DNA from: Blastocatellia bacterium
Lineage (GTDB): Bacteria > Acidobacteriota > Blastocatellia > Pyrinomonadales > Pyrinomonadaceae
Direction of reading: 5' to 3'
DNA length: 13,622 nucleotides
NCBI GenBank assembly: GCA_013695195.1
Contig: JACDAY010000239.1
Location: 1-13,622 of the forward strand
Position numbers and translations under genes: made by a program. Positions within the stretch are counted from its first letter, which is position 1, and each line of letters begins with the position of its first letter. The notes under the pieces were generated by a model that was given only the letters and a program-made list of their open reading frames with translations, made no database searches and was not told the origin of the DNA. This document shows, piece after piece, positions 6,887-12,940 of this stretch.

Positions 6887-7645
6887 CTATCGGGGCTGTG
6901 CTTGTAATTCCTGAAGCAATCGTAATCCGTTCAGAATAAGATTTTCGTCCACGACATCGATCAGAGCACATTCCGATGTAATAAGCCCCGCAAATCCGCC
7001 GGTTGAAATGATTTTTGGAGTTTCGCCAAGTTCGATGCTAATTCGGTTCAAAATTCCTTCCGCCAAGCCTATATAACCGAAAAAAATACCAGACTGTATG
7101 CAGCCTAAGGTCGTTGTGCCCATGATACTTTGCGGTTTAACTATCTCCACTTTGGGAAGTTTCGATGTTTTCAGGTGAAGAGCTTCGGCGAGCGTTTTAA
7201 TGCCGGGTGCGATTACGCCGCCGAGATATTCGCCGTTCGAATTGACCGCATCGATTGTTGTGGCAGTCCCAAAGTCACAGACAATACAGGGTTTACCGTA
7301 TTTATGCACGGTGGCAAATGCAGCAATAAGGCGATCTGTCCCGAGGCTTGCAACGGGATGGTATCTGATCCGGGAAAAACCGAAATCGAATTCGTTGGTA
7401 ACGAAAACGGCGTTTAACCCTAGATATTTGAGAGAAAATTCCCTGATTGCAGTATCTGTTTCAGGAACGACCGATGAGACTATAACGGAAGTGAAGGTGT
7501 GTTGTAGTTCGAACTTTATCGCCTTGTGCAGCTCGTCGGCAGTTTGACTGCGCTCGGTGGGAATTGTAAAACGGGAAACAAGATTTTTGCCGTCAAATAC
7601 ACCAAACTTGATAGCGGAATTGCCGATGTCAATAGCGAGAAGCAT
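6887..7645 (-). CDS. coaX: Type III pantothenate kinase
   Basis: CoaX phosphorylates pantothenate, the first committed step of CoA synthesis, in the cytoplasm. At 252 residues it has normal family length. Motifs visible: the N-terminal phosphate loop AIDIGNSAIKFGVFDG (D6 is the conserved aspartate), PVASLGTDRLIAAF (G102-T103-D104-R105, pantothenate-site region), VCDFGTATTIDAV (D124 and the ASKHA phosphate-2 motif), GGVIAPGI and a C-terminal ISTGGFAG. It is an ASKHA-fold enzyme and usually works as a dimer needing a monovalent cation. It lies downstream of birA and a small acidic protein on the same strand. A birA-coaX neighbourhood is common in bacteria. The start codon has no clear ribosome site: the sequence before it is the heptad repeat at 7652-7731. 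Confidence 0.95.
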   Translation of the reverse strand: MLLAIDIGNSAIKFGVFDGKNLVSRFTIPTERSQTADELHKAIKFELQHTFTSVIVSSVVPETDTAIREFSLKYLGLNAVFVTNEFDFGFSRIRYHPVASLGTDRLIAAFATVHKYGKPCIVCDFGTATTIDAVNSNGEYLGGVIAPGIKTLAEALHLKTSKLPKVEIVKPQSIMGTTTLGCIQSGIFFGYIGLAEGILNRISIELGETPKIISTGGFAGLITSECALIDVVDENLILNGLRLLQELQAQPR

Positions 7646-7651
7646 GCGTCA

Positions 7652-7731
7652 AGTTTCGAGTTCGGAGTTTCGAGTCCGAGTTAAATCAGCATACAAACTC
7701 GAAACTCTGAACTTTGAAATCGGAACTTACC
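7652..7731. repeat. Heptad-array inverted repeat upstream of coaX
   Basis: Units of 7 nt beginning AGT run from 7652 (AGTTTCG, AGTTCGG and so on, the fourth unit one base short). After a short loop, units of 7 nt in the opposite orientation run from 7697 to 7731 (ACTCGAA, ACTCTGA and so on) in strict register. The best inverted match is 7660-7675 with 7697-7712, 15 of 16 bases. It fills the 86-nt gap between the acidic protein gene and coaX. In a shared mRNA it would form a hairpin immediately before the coaX start codon. Confidence 0.75.
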
Positions 7732-8055
7732 CTATCCCTGAAGCGGTAGGCCATCGTAGATGATGTTCCAGCCGTTTCTGCGGCTCGTTCTAAGGCTTTT
7801 TGTATACCATTCGAGGGCTTTATCAGGATCGTCGTAAAGCTGTACGGACGGATGGTTTTCTCGCGGATCGACGCGGCAGATTGCCGCACCTTCGGTTGCT
7901 GACTTTATGCAGAGAAGTGCGACCATATCGTTCTTTTGCAGCACGGCCGTTCGTACAAGAAGCTCGTCCAACCCGGCTTCGTCATCGAAGTCTTCAAATT
8001 CCTGGTCGGTATCTTCAAAATCGAAATCGGGCGGAAAATCAAATTCGTTATTCAT
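7732..8055 (-). CDS. Small acidic hypothetical protein
   Basis: A 107-residue protein I do not recognise. The first 35 residues are highly acidic and aromatic (FDFPPDFDFEDTDQEFEDFD). The remainder looks like a small folded domain: VALLCIKSATEGAAICRV, DDPDKALEWYTKSLRTSRR and GWNIIYDGLPLQG. The ALEWYTKSL stretch resembles one TPR-like helix but there is no second repeat. There is no signal peptide or membrane segment, so it is probably cytoplasmic. It sits between birA and coaX on the same strand, 51 nt after birA's stop, and may be co-transcribed with both. The ATG at 8055 is preceded only by a weak AAGAG. Confidence 0.65.
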   Translation of the reverse strand: MNNEFDFPPDFDFEDTDQEFEDFDDEAGLDELLVRTAVLQKNDMVALLCIKSATEGAAICRVDPRENHPSVQLYDDPDKALEWYTKSLRTSRRNGWNIIYDGLPLQG

Positions 8056-8097
8056 AAGTAAACTCTTGAATTAGAAGTTACACCCTGGAGCGACAAA

Positions 8098-8125
8098 AGT
8101 CGAGAGTCATGAGTCGTGAGCAGCA
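8098..8125. repeat. Heptad array at the birA 3' end
   Basis: Three exact 7-nt units beginning AGT (AGTCGAG, AGTCATG, AGTCGTG at 8098-8118) and a degenerate fourth. The following bases (AATTCCCGCTCCTG) resemble the loop of the array at 1991-2069 (AGTTCCTGCTCGC), suggesting a half-copy of the same element without its opposing arm. It contains the birA stop codon at 8107-8109. Confidence 0.6.
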
Positions 8126-8874
8126 ATTCCCGCTCCTGAAGTGCGAAGATTCTCGACATCTCCGGCCTGTATGATCTTTATCAAGCCACTGCTTGTTTTT
8201 ATACGCAACGCTCCGTTATCTTCCAGCCCGTCGGTCGTGCCGGTAACCGTTTCATTTTCCAGCACAACACGGACGCTTTTGCCGCTAAAATATGACGACC
8301 TCCGCCGCCATTCGCCAAGAATATTTTTCGGGCCGTTTACGTCATTTAAAATTCCATAAAAATACGAAAAAAATTTTGTAAGTGTGGCGGCGACCTCTTC
8401 GGCGTTTAACAATCTCTGTGTTTCCGATTCGATAGAAGTTGCGATCTGTTCTATTTCAGGCGGGAAGTTTGAGGATTTCAGATTTATTCCGATGCCGACG
8501 ATCACGGCTAACCCTTTGGGCGTCTCAACCGTTTCCGCGAGAATTCCCGAAATCTTTTTTTCGCCGATTAGAACATCATTGACCCATTTAATGTCAGGCT
8601 TCAGATCACATTCCTGAAGTGTGTCGAAAACGGCAACGCCGGCCATCAAAGTTATCAAAGGCAGAAACCGGATCTCGATCCCTGGCCGGAGAACGACGCT
8701 GAAATACAATCCTGCATCTTTTTCGGAAATCCACGCTCGCCCTTGACGTCCGCGTCCGGCGTTCTGCTGACGCGCAATAATGCAAAGGCCTTCCTCCGCT
8801 CCGAGCCTGGCTTGATTGATCGCTTCGGTATTGGTCGAGCCGATTGTGTCAAAGCGGAGGATGTTGAAGTTCAT
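8107..8874 (-). CDS. birA: Biotin--[acetyl-CoA-carboxylase] ligase
   Basis: This enzyme activates biotin with ATP and transfers it to the lysine of the biotin carboxyl carrier protein. The 255-residue protein starts directly at the catalytic domain (FDTIGSTNTEA), with no N-terminal DNA-binding winged helix. It is therefore a ligase only, not the E. coli-type repressor. Motifs: GRGRQGRAW at 40-48 (adenylate-binding loop), KWVNDVLI at 96-103 and KKISGILAE at 106-114, which carries the catalytic lysine region, then GIGINL. A small SH3-like C-terminal domain follows (KSVRVVLENETVTG). After the natural-looking end AGDVENLR, the tail TSGAGIAAHDS and the stop codon come from a heptad array. It lies upstream of the acidic protein and coaX. 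No clear ribosome site is seen. Confidence 0.93.
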   Translation of the reverse strand: MNFNILRFDTIGSTNTEAINQARLGAEEGLCIIARQQNAGRGRQGRAWISEKDAGLYFSVVLRPGIEIRFLPLITLMAGVAVFDTLQECDLKPDIKWVNDVLIGEKKISGILAETVETPKGLAVIVGIGINLKSSNFPPEIEQIATSIESETQRLLNAEEVAATLTKFFSYFYGILNDVNGPKNILGEWRRRSSYFSGKSVRVVLENETVTGTTDGLEDNGALRIKTSSGLIKIIQAGDVENLRTSGAGIAAHDS

Positions 8875-8905
8875 CTGGGTTCAAAGATTCGTCGTGCTGA
8901 TCATG

Positions 8906-9006
8906 TCAGAAAGAACCGCCTGCGGTAGCGGGCGGTTTGACCCGGAGAGACTAACGCGCTGACACATCTGTCGACTTCAACCACCCGCTATCACAGGTGG
9001 CTCTGA
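8906..9006. repeat. Palindromic element copy D, between birA and egtD
   Basis: The left arm, starting TCAGAAAGAACC, carries a 4-nt insertion and then CCGCCTGCGGTAGCGGGCGG, a clean hairpin. The right arm (CCACCCGCTATCACAGGTGG, then CTCTGA) ends at 9006. Total length is again 101 nt although the core is diverged. Compared with copy A's left arm, the third stem pair changes from A-T to G-C on both sides, a compensatory change that keeps the stem. The right arm encodes the last residues (GQSHL) and the stop codon of egtD. Confidence 0.75.
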
Positions 9007-10034
9007 CCCGGGCGCCAAAGCGAGTCACAATAGTAATTCTTGCTGTCGAAAAAATTCTTCGATATTTCAAAGCCGCTTTCCGAGGCGAGTGTTTCGATCA
9101 TCGAAAGACTGTATTTCTGAGAAATCTCCGTAAATATCGCTTCCCATGGCTCGAATTGAAAGCTCCGGTTCAAGGCTTCGATGTAAATGCTTTGCTTTTC
9201 GTGGCTGAACAGATACGAGCGTGCCGCGCATTCTATCGGACGATACGAGGCATAATGCGAGAATTTATTCAAATCAAAATTTCCACCGAGTTCGCGGTTT
9301 ATTCGCGTAAGCAGATTCAAATTAAATGCGGCGGTTACGCCGGTTGAATCGTCGTAGGCTTTGCGGATAACGTGCGGGTCTTTCTGCAGATCGAAGCCCA
9401 CAAAAAGCAGATCGTTTCTGTTCATAACCGCACGTAACTGCTTGAAAAAATCGATAGTCTGCACGCGGCTGAAATTGCCGATGTTCGATCCGAGAAAAAG
9501 CAGAATTTTCCTTCTGCCCGAACCATTTTGGAGATTTTGAAGAATGCGGAAATAGTCACCGACATGCGGATGAATCGAAAGACCCGGAAACATCGCATTG
9601 AATTTTGCCGAAAGAGCGTCGCACGCTTCCTTTGAAATATCGATCGGCGAATAAGTCAGATCTGCGCCCCGATTTAGAAAATGTTCGATCAGGACAGCCG
9701 TTTTTGTGCCATCTCCGGCACCGAGCTCAATCAGGTCAAACTCACGTATGCCGTCACTAAATGCATTGAAAATCCCTTCCGTCTGGTTAGTAAAAATATC
9801 CATTTCGGCCGCTGTCAAATAATATTCCGGCAGCTGCATTATTTCGATAAAAAGCCGCGTCCCTTCGTCGTCGTAAAAATATTTGGAGGACAGGGATTTG
9901 GGAATCGAAGTCAGGCCTTTCAGGACATCTTTGGCGAAGGTGTTTGCTTTTATATCAGTAACGCCGGCAATAGCAGGTGGTTGAATTTTAGTGTGGGTGC
10001 CGTTTCGCATATCGATTGACCAGTTAAAAATCAC
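8991..10034 (-). CDS. egtD: L-histidine N-alpha-methyltransferase
   Basis: EgtD trimethylates histidine to hercynine with three S-adenosylmethionine, the first step of ergothioneine synthesis. The EgtD pattern is clear: LTSIPKSLSSKYFYDDEGTR followed by LFIEIMQLPEYYLTAAE, the SAM-binding LIELGAGDGTKTAVLIEHF, LLFLGSNIGNF, and FVGFDLQKDPHVIRKAYDDS. It follows egtB in the same direction with a 3-nt gap, so the two are surely co-transcribed. The true start is unclear. A GTG at 10034 and an ATG at 10010 are both possible, neither has a ribosome site, and both lie inside palindromic element E. The N-terminal residues up to QPPAIAGVTD are element-encoded and precede the family's normal start. The C-terminal GQSHL is encoded by element D. 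Confidence 0.92.
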   Translation of the reverse strand: MIFNWSIDMRNGTHTKIQPPAIAGVTDIKANTFAKDVLKGLTSIPKSLSSKYFYDDEGTRLFIEIMQLPEYYLTAAEMDIFTNQTEGIFNAFSDGIREFDLIELGAGDGTKTAVLIEHFLNRGADLTYSPIDISKEACDALSAKFNAMFPGLSIHPHVGDYFRILQNLQNGSGRRKILLFLGSNIGNFSRVQTIDFFKQLRAVMNRNDLLFVGFDLQKDPHVIRKAYDDSTGVTAAFNLNLLTRINRELGGNFDLNKFSHYASYRPIECAARSYLFSHEKQSIYIEALNRSFQFEPWEAIFTEISQKYSLSMIETLASESGFEISKNFFDSKNYYCDSLWRPGQSHL

Positions 10035-10056
10035 CCGTTATAACAGGCGGTTCTGA
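9955..10056. repeat. Palindromic element copy E, across the egtB/egtD junction
   Basis: A diverged full copy, 102 nt. The left arm begins TCAGTAACGCCGGCAATAGC (then AGGTGG) and the right arm TCACCCGTTATAACAGGCGG, then TTCTGA. The core resembles copies A and C (GTTGAAT after the left arm, CAGTTAA before the right). On the minus strand it encodes the final QNRLL and stop of egtB, the 3-nt gap, and both candidate start codons and first residues of egtD. The second arm is read as QPPAIAGVTD, the same frame as in copies A and C. Confidence 0.8.
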
Positions 10057-11234
10057 CAAAGCCTTAATCCCGTAAACTGCCACCGCAGATGCGGATGGAA
10101 AAAATTGCGATATGTCGAACGGCTGTGATTCGCCGGGGTTGCGAGCGAAGCTCCACGCAGAACCATCTGGTTGATCATGAATTTACCATTATATTCTCCG
10201 ACCGCTCCGGCGGCTTTTTTGAAATTCGGGTATGGCAGATAAGCACTCTGTGTCCATTCCCACCGCTTTCCCCATTTAAATTTGCCGCTTGCCGCTTCCC
10301 ACTCGAACTCGGTCGGCAGACGCATTCCTTTCCACTCGGCAAAAGCCGCCGCTTCGTAAAACGAAATGTGACAGACGGGCGCTTCCGGAGAAAGCTTTCG
10401 CATCCCGCCAAGCGTGTAATGGAACCACGAATCATCGTTTTTGTGCCAGTAAAGCGGAGCAGCGATGTTATTTTGATTCACCCAGTCCCAACCTTCAGAA
10501 TGCCAGAACCGAAAATCGCTGTAACCACCGTCGGCAACGAATTCAAGATATTCACCGTTCGTAATTAGCTGTTTTCGAAGCGCAAAATCATGCAGATAAA
10601 CCTTGTGCCTGCCCAACTCGTTGTCGAAGCAAAAGCCGTCTCCTGAATAACCGATTTCATAGATCCCGCCTTCGAATTCGACAAAACCGTCCACTTTAGT
10701 TTCGCACGCTTCTTCGGGCAGGAAATTATCTTTGTAAACAGGGAACAACGGATTGGTGCTCAGCGTATATTTCAGGTCGGTGAGCAAAAGTTCCTGATGC
10801 TGCTGTTCGTGATTAAGGCCTAGAGTGACGAGTTCACGGGCATCTTCAGATAAATCGCCTTTAAGAAATTCGTTCATTTTCTCATCAACATATTTTCTGT
10901 ATGCAAACACATCTTTAACCGTCGGCCTGCTCAGATCACCGCGATTGTCCCGCGACGTCCGCTCCCCGATCGTGTTGTAATAGCTGTTAAAAAGAAACCC
11001 GAAATTCTCGTTGAAAATCTTGTAGCCGGGAACGAATTTTTTAAGGATCATCTCCTCGTAAAACCATGTCGTGTGGGCTATATTCCATTTTGGCGGAGAA
11101 ACTTCAGCGGAAGGCTGCGGGATGTAATCCTCGATCTCCAGCGGCTCACAAAGCTCTTGAGTGTAAGCTCGGACACTTGTATATGATTGCCCGGACTCCT
11201 CGTTGAAACTCTTTTGCGGATGAATGCCTTGCAT
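10038..11234 (-). CDS. egtB: Ergothioneine sulfoxide synthase EgtB
   Basis: EgtB is a non-haem iron enzyme that joins hercynine and a thiol donor (gamma-glutamylcysteine or cysteine) with O2 to give a sulfoxide. The 398-residue protein has the two family domains. An N-terminal DinB-like domain carries the iron-ligand histidines: H54 in NIAHTTWF, and H142 and H146 in NHEQQHQE. A C-terminal FGE-sulfatase-like domain follows: EFEGGIYEIG, MRLPTEFEWEAASG, VLRGASLATP and RWQFTGLRL. FNSYYN at 82-87 has a tandem tyrosine, which I recall as a feature of type II EgtB of Chloracidobacterium. After GLRL the last residues QNRLL and the stop come from palindromic element E. Egt neighbours: egtD is directly downstream, but no egtA or egtC is in view, consistent with direct use of cysteine. 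The start ATG has GAGG only 2 nt upstream. Confidence 0.94.
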   Translation of the reverse strand: MQGIHPQKSFNEESGQSYTSVRAYTQELCEPLEIEDYIPQPSAEVSPPKWNIAHTTWFYEEMILKKFVPGYKIFNENFGFLFNSYYNTIGERTSRDNRGDLSRPTVKDVFAYRKYVDEKMNEFLKGDLSEDARELVTLGLNHEQQHQELLLTDLKYTLSTNPLFPVYKDNFLPEEACETKVDGFVEFEGGIYEIGYSGDGFCFDNELGRHKVYLHDFALRKQLITNGEYLEFVADGGYSDFRFWHSEGWDWVNQNNIAAPLYWHKNDDSWFHYTLGGMRKLSPEAPVCHISFYEAAAFAEWKGMRLPTEFEWEAASGKFKWGKRWEWTQSAYLPYPNFKKAAGAVGEYNGKFMINQMVLRGASLATPANHSRSTYRNFFHPHLRWQFTGLRLCQNRLL

Positions 11235-11273
11235 AACCTCTATTAAAGCAAAAACTCCGATAATTACAAAGAA

Positions 11274-11349
11274 GTCAGAACCGCCTGCGTGAGCGGGCGC
11301 TTCGTAACCGGACTCCAGAAACCCGCCCGCTCACGCAGGCGGTTCTGAC
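11274..11349. repeat. Palindromic element copy F, short-core version
   Basis: A perfect 25-bp inverted repeat, 11274-11298 with 11325-11349, around a 26-nt loop. The arms (GTCAGAACCGCCTGCGTGAG, then CGGGC) are of the same family as the other copies, but the core is much shorter. It lies between the egtB start and the end of the HEAT-repeat gene. The right arm encodes the last residues SEPPA and the TGA stop of that gene. It would make a strong hairpin in RNA, but no T tract follows, so I do not call it an intrinsic terminator. Confidence 0.85.
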
Positions 11350-12302
11350 GGACTGAGTTTAGCCAGTGCTTCCTTAGAAATTTCTACAAGATATGGATCG
11401 TCGCTTGTTAGATTTGCCCTAAGAACCGATATTGCTGAATCATCGCCAATTGCTCCAAGCGAAAATGCGGCCTCGCGGCGCGTATCGTCAGCCTCTGCCT
11501 TGTTTTGTAAAGTCGAAACCAAAACGCTAATCGATGCCCGGAACACCGGATATTTTTCAATCAAATTCCCGGTTATTGGCGATTCTATATTCTTAAATTT
11601 CTCAGCTAGAAAGTTTTGCGGCGTGAGCACCCTCCGTTTTCCGGTACGAATAATCTGCGCAATCTGCCCAATCGAACGCGCGGCTGAGCGACGAAGGAAT
11701 TCGTCCTCTTCGCGTGGCCTTGCTTGGAGAATCGTTGTCAACGCAGGCACAGCCGAAGCGTCGCCTATCATGCCGAGGGCCACGGCAGAGGCGGTTCGCA
11801 CTTCCAAAATCTTGTCTTTTTGCAATGTTTGAAGTAGGGAACTTATAGCATTTGCATTCCCGACTTTACCGAGCGCATATGCGGCCTCACGGCGGACAAA
11901 CTCCGCCTTATCGCGTAAGAGCGATATCAAAACAGCCGCAGCTTCCACTTCCGGCAGAAAAATAACGGATGAAGCAGCGGTCGCCCGGACGATTTCATTG
12001 GAATCAGTCAACGCCGGAACGGCCAGACGCGAAGCTTGTTCGGTTTGAAGATTTCGTATTTGAAAAAGTGCTTCGCGTTTTTGTTCGATGCTGCCGGACG
12101 CAATTTGGCTGGATAAAGAGGCCGAAATAACAGGCCACTCATTATTATCGGGCATGCTGACGGAGTTTTGCGCAAAGAAATCGCAGGCAAAGACACTGAG
12201 AACGAAAAGTAAGATGAAAATGCGAAAAAAGCGTGTCAATACGAAAGGCGAATTGGGAAAATCCGCGTTTATCTGCGACCATCTGCGGGTAAATTTTTTC
12301 AT
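11331..12302 (-). CDS. Secreted HEAT-repeat protein
   Basis: A 323-residue protein with an export signal (FFRIFILLFVLSVFACDFFA, then QN, residues about 24-45) followed by HEAT/PBS-lyase type helical repeats. Examples are FVRREAAYALGKVGNANAIS, EVRTASAVALGMIGDASAVP and TRREAAFSLGAIGDDSAISV. Such solenoids bind partner proteins. Nothing visible gives an enzymatic role. The signal may end at FFA-QN. The VFAC stretch could alternatively be a lipobox, so lipoprotein is possible. The ATG at 12302 overlaps the stop of the upstream small gene in an ATGA arrangement, which supports this start and translational coupling. Its first residues (KFTRRWSQINADF) read a 10-nt tandem repeat, and the C-terminal SEPPA and stop come from palindromic element F, so both ends are repeat-derived. 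Confidence 0.82.
   Translation of the reverse strand: MKKFTRRWSQINADFPNSPFVLTRFFRIFILLFVLSVFACDFFAQNSVSMPDNNEWPVISASLSSQIASGSIEQKREALFQIRNLQTEQASRLAVPALTDSNEIVRATAASSVIFLPEVEAAAVLISLLRDKAEFVRREAAYALGKVGNANAISSLLQTLQKDKILEVRTASAVALGMIGDASAVPALTTILQARPREEDEFLRRSAARSIGQIAQIIRTGKRRVLTPQNFLAEKFKNIESPITGNLIEKYPVFRASISVLVSTLQNKAEADDTRREAAFSLGAIGDDSAISVLRANLTSDDPYLVEISKEALAKLSPSEPPA
12261..12290. repeat. Three tandem 10-nt units at the HEAT gene start
   Basis: Exact 10-nt periodicity: ATCCGCGTTT, ATCTGCGACC and ATCTGCGGGT, with consensus ATCYGCG plus three free bases. On the minus strand they are read as TRRWSQINAD between the start codon and the signal peptide of the HEAT-repeat protein. I recall similar CGCAGAT/CGCGGAT strings as interspersed repeats in several bacterial genomes, so this may be a third repeat type in the window. 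Confidence 0.55.
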
Positions 12303-12535
12303 GCCGCCGCGTGAACATTCTGACGCCGCATATATTCCCATTCGCTCACCTGCCGGGCACGCTGGTTTTCGTAAGCGTCGGAAAGCGACACGATCAACTC
12401 GTCATTTACGTTATCTTTGGATCGGGATTTTCTGGGGCGGCGTGTTTCCGTACGGTAAGATGCGGCAGCTGCCGCGTCTTTTTCACGTGAGGGCTCAATT
12501 TCGTTAACGACGTTCGTATTCATTTGGTCGACCAT
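12299..12535 (-). CDS. Small hypothetical hydrophilic protein
   Basis: A 78-residue protein I do not recognise. The ATG at 12535 has an excellent ribosome site, GGAGG 7 nt upstream, which rules out the longer TTG frame to 12571. The protein is charged and probably partly disordered in its first half (NEIEPSREKDAAAAAS and TRRPRKSRSKDN). The second half is likely helical (ELIVSLSDAYENQRARQVSE, then WEYMRRQNVHAAA). There is no signal peptide or membrane segment. Its TGA overlaps the start of the HEAT-repeat gene, so the two are probably translated from one mRNA. The good ribosome site makes real expression likely even though no family is evident. Confidence 0.65.
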   Translation of the reverse strand: MVDQMNTNVVNEIEPSREKDAAAAASYRTETRRPRKSRSKDNVNDELIVSLSDAYENQRARQVSEWEYMRRQNVHAAA

Positions 12536-12669
12536 CTTCTTGCCTCCAATGGGCTGACAGTCAAACCCCAACTCTACGTCTCAAGTCTTAACTGCCTGCA
12601 AATTGTTTTTATTATCATCAAGCTTTTAATTCTTAAATTACTCCCTTAATAAAAAGGCTCTAGAATATT

Positions 12670-12699
12670 ATCATATTTTTTAATGCCGCTGCAATTCAA
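12670..12699 (-). promoter_or_regulatory. Candidate promoter for the small protein-HEAT operon
   Basis: On the minus strand, TTGAAT (12699-12694) and TATGAT (12675-12670) are separated by 18 nt, a sigma70-like arrangement in an AT-rich stretch. Transcription would start near 12663, giving a leader of about 130 nt before the small hypothetical gene. It is a motif match only. Confidence 0.35.
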
Positions 12700-12771
12700 A
12701 GTAGACAATTCCCCAAAAAAATATTAGTATCGGAATATGATCTTCGGTTGCTGCAGCCTCGCCCTTATTTA

Positions 12772-12800
12772 GCCACTCGTCAATGCTTTGACGACGTGGC
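12772..12800. other. Strong 12-bp hairpin in the leuS upstream region
   Basis: GCCACTCGTCAA at 12772-12783 pairs with TTGACGA-C-GTGGC at 12788-12800, leaving one bulged C at 12795 and a TGCT loop. The inner seven pairs are perfect. It lies about 140 nt before leuS, in the gene-free interval 12536-12940. There is no T tract on either side, so it may be an operator-like palindrome, a repeat unit or an RNA structure. Apart from this, the candidate promoter and the heptad array, I see nothing in that interval. Confidence 0.5.
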
Positions 12801-12900
12801 GAACCTTTGTAAATACTATATAAGAATTACGATGATTAAGGTTTAGTGGATAGAACTTCCTTTATTCGCTAAACTTACGTTTCTAAAAAGGCTCCGATGC

Positions 12901-12935
12901 ACTTTGGACATTGGACTTTAGACTTTTGACTCAAG
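12901..12935. repeat. Heptad array forming the leuS leader
   Basis: Five 7-nt units in exact register, each beginning AC: ACTTTGG, ACATTGG, ACTTTAG, ACTTTTG and ACTCAAG. The last unit provides part of the leuS ribosome site (AAGGA). It is the same type of array as at 1991-2069, 7652-7731 and 8098-8125, here in one orientation only. Confidence 0.65.
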
Positions 12936-12940
12936 GATTT

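Noticed and set aside
4312..11349. The recurring arms as a CRISPR array
   Set aside because: The copies are thousands of bases apart, inverted in pairs and partly inside genes. There are no regular spacers and no cas genes.
12788..12815. A leuS promoter using TTGACG as the -35 box
   Set aside because: No convincing -10 box lies 16-18 nt downstream. The nearby TATATA is too far, and the TTGACG is one arm of the hairpin.
12651..12894. Direct repeat AAAAAGGCTC at 12651-12660 and 12885-12894
   Set aside because: Ten bases in AT-rich sequence, with unrelated flanks and nothing element-like between. Probably chance.
12572..12940. T-box leader upstream of leuS
   Set aside because: I do not see the conserved T-box bulge sequence or an antiterminator-terminator pair before the start codon. 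Only one bulged hairpin and a heptad array are present.
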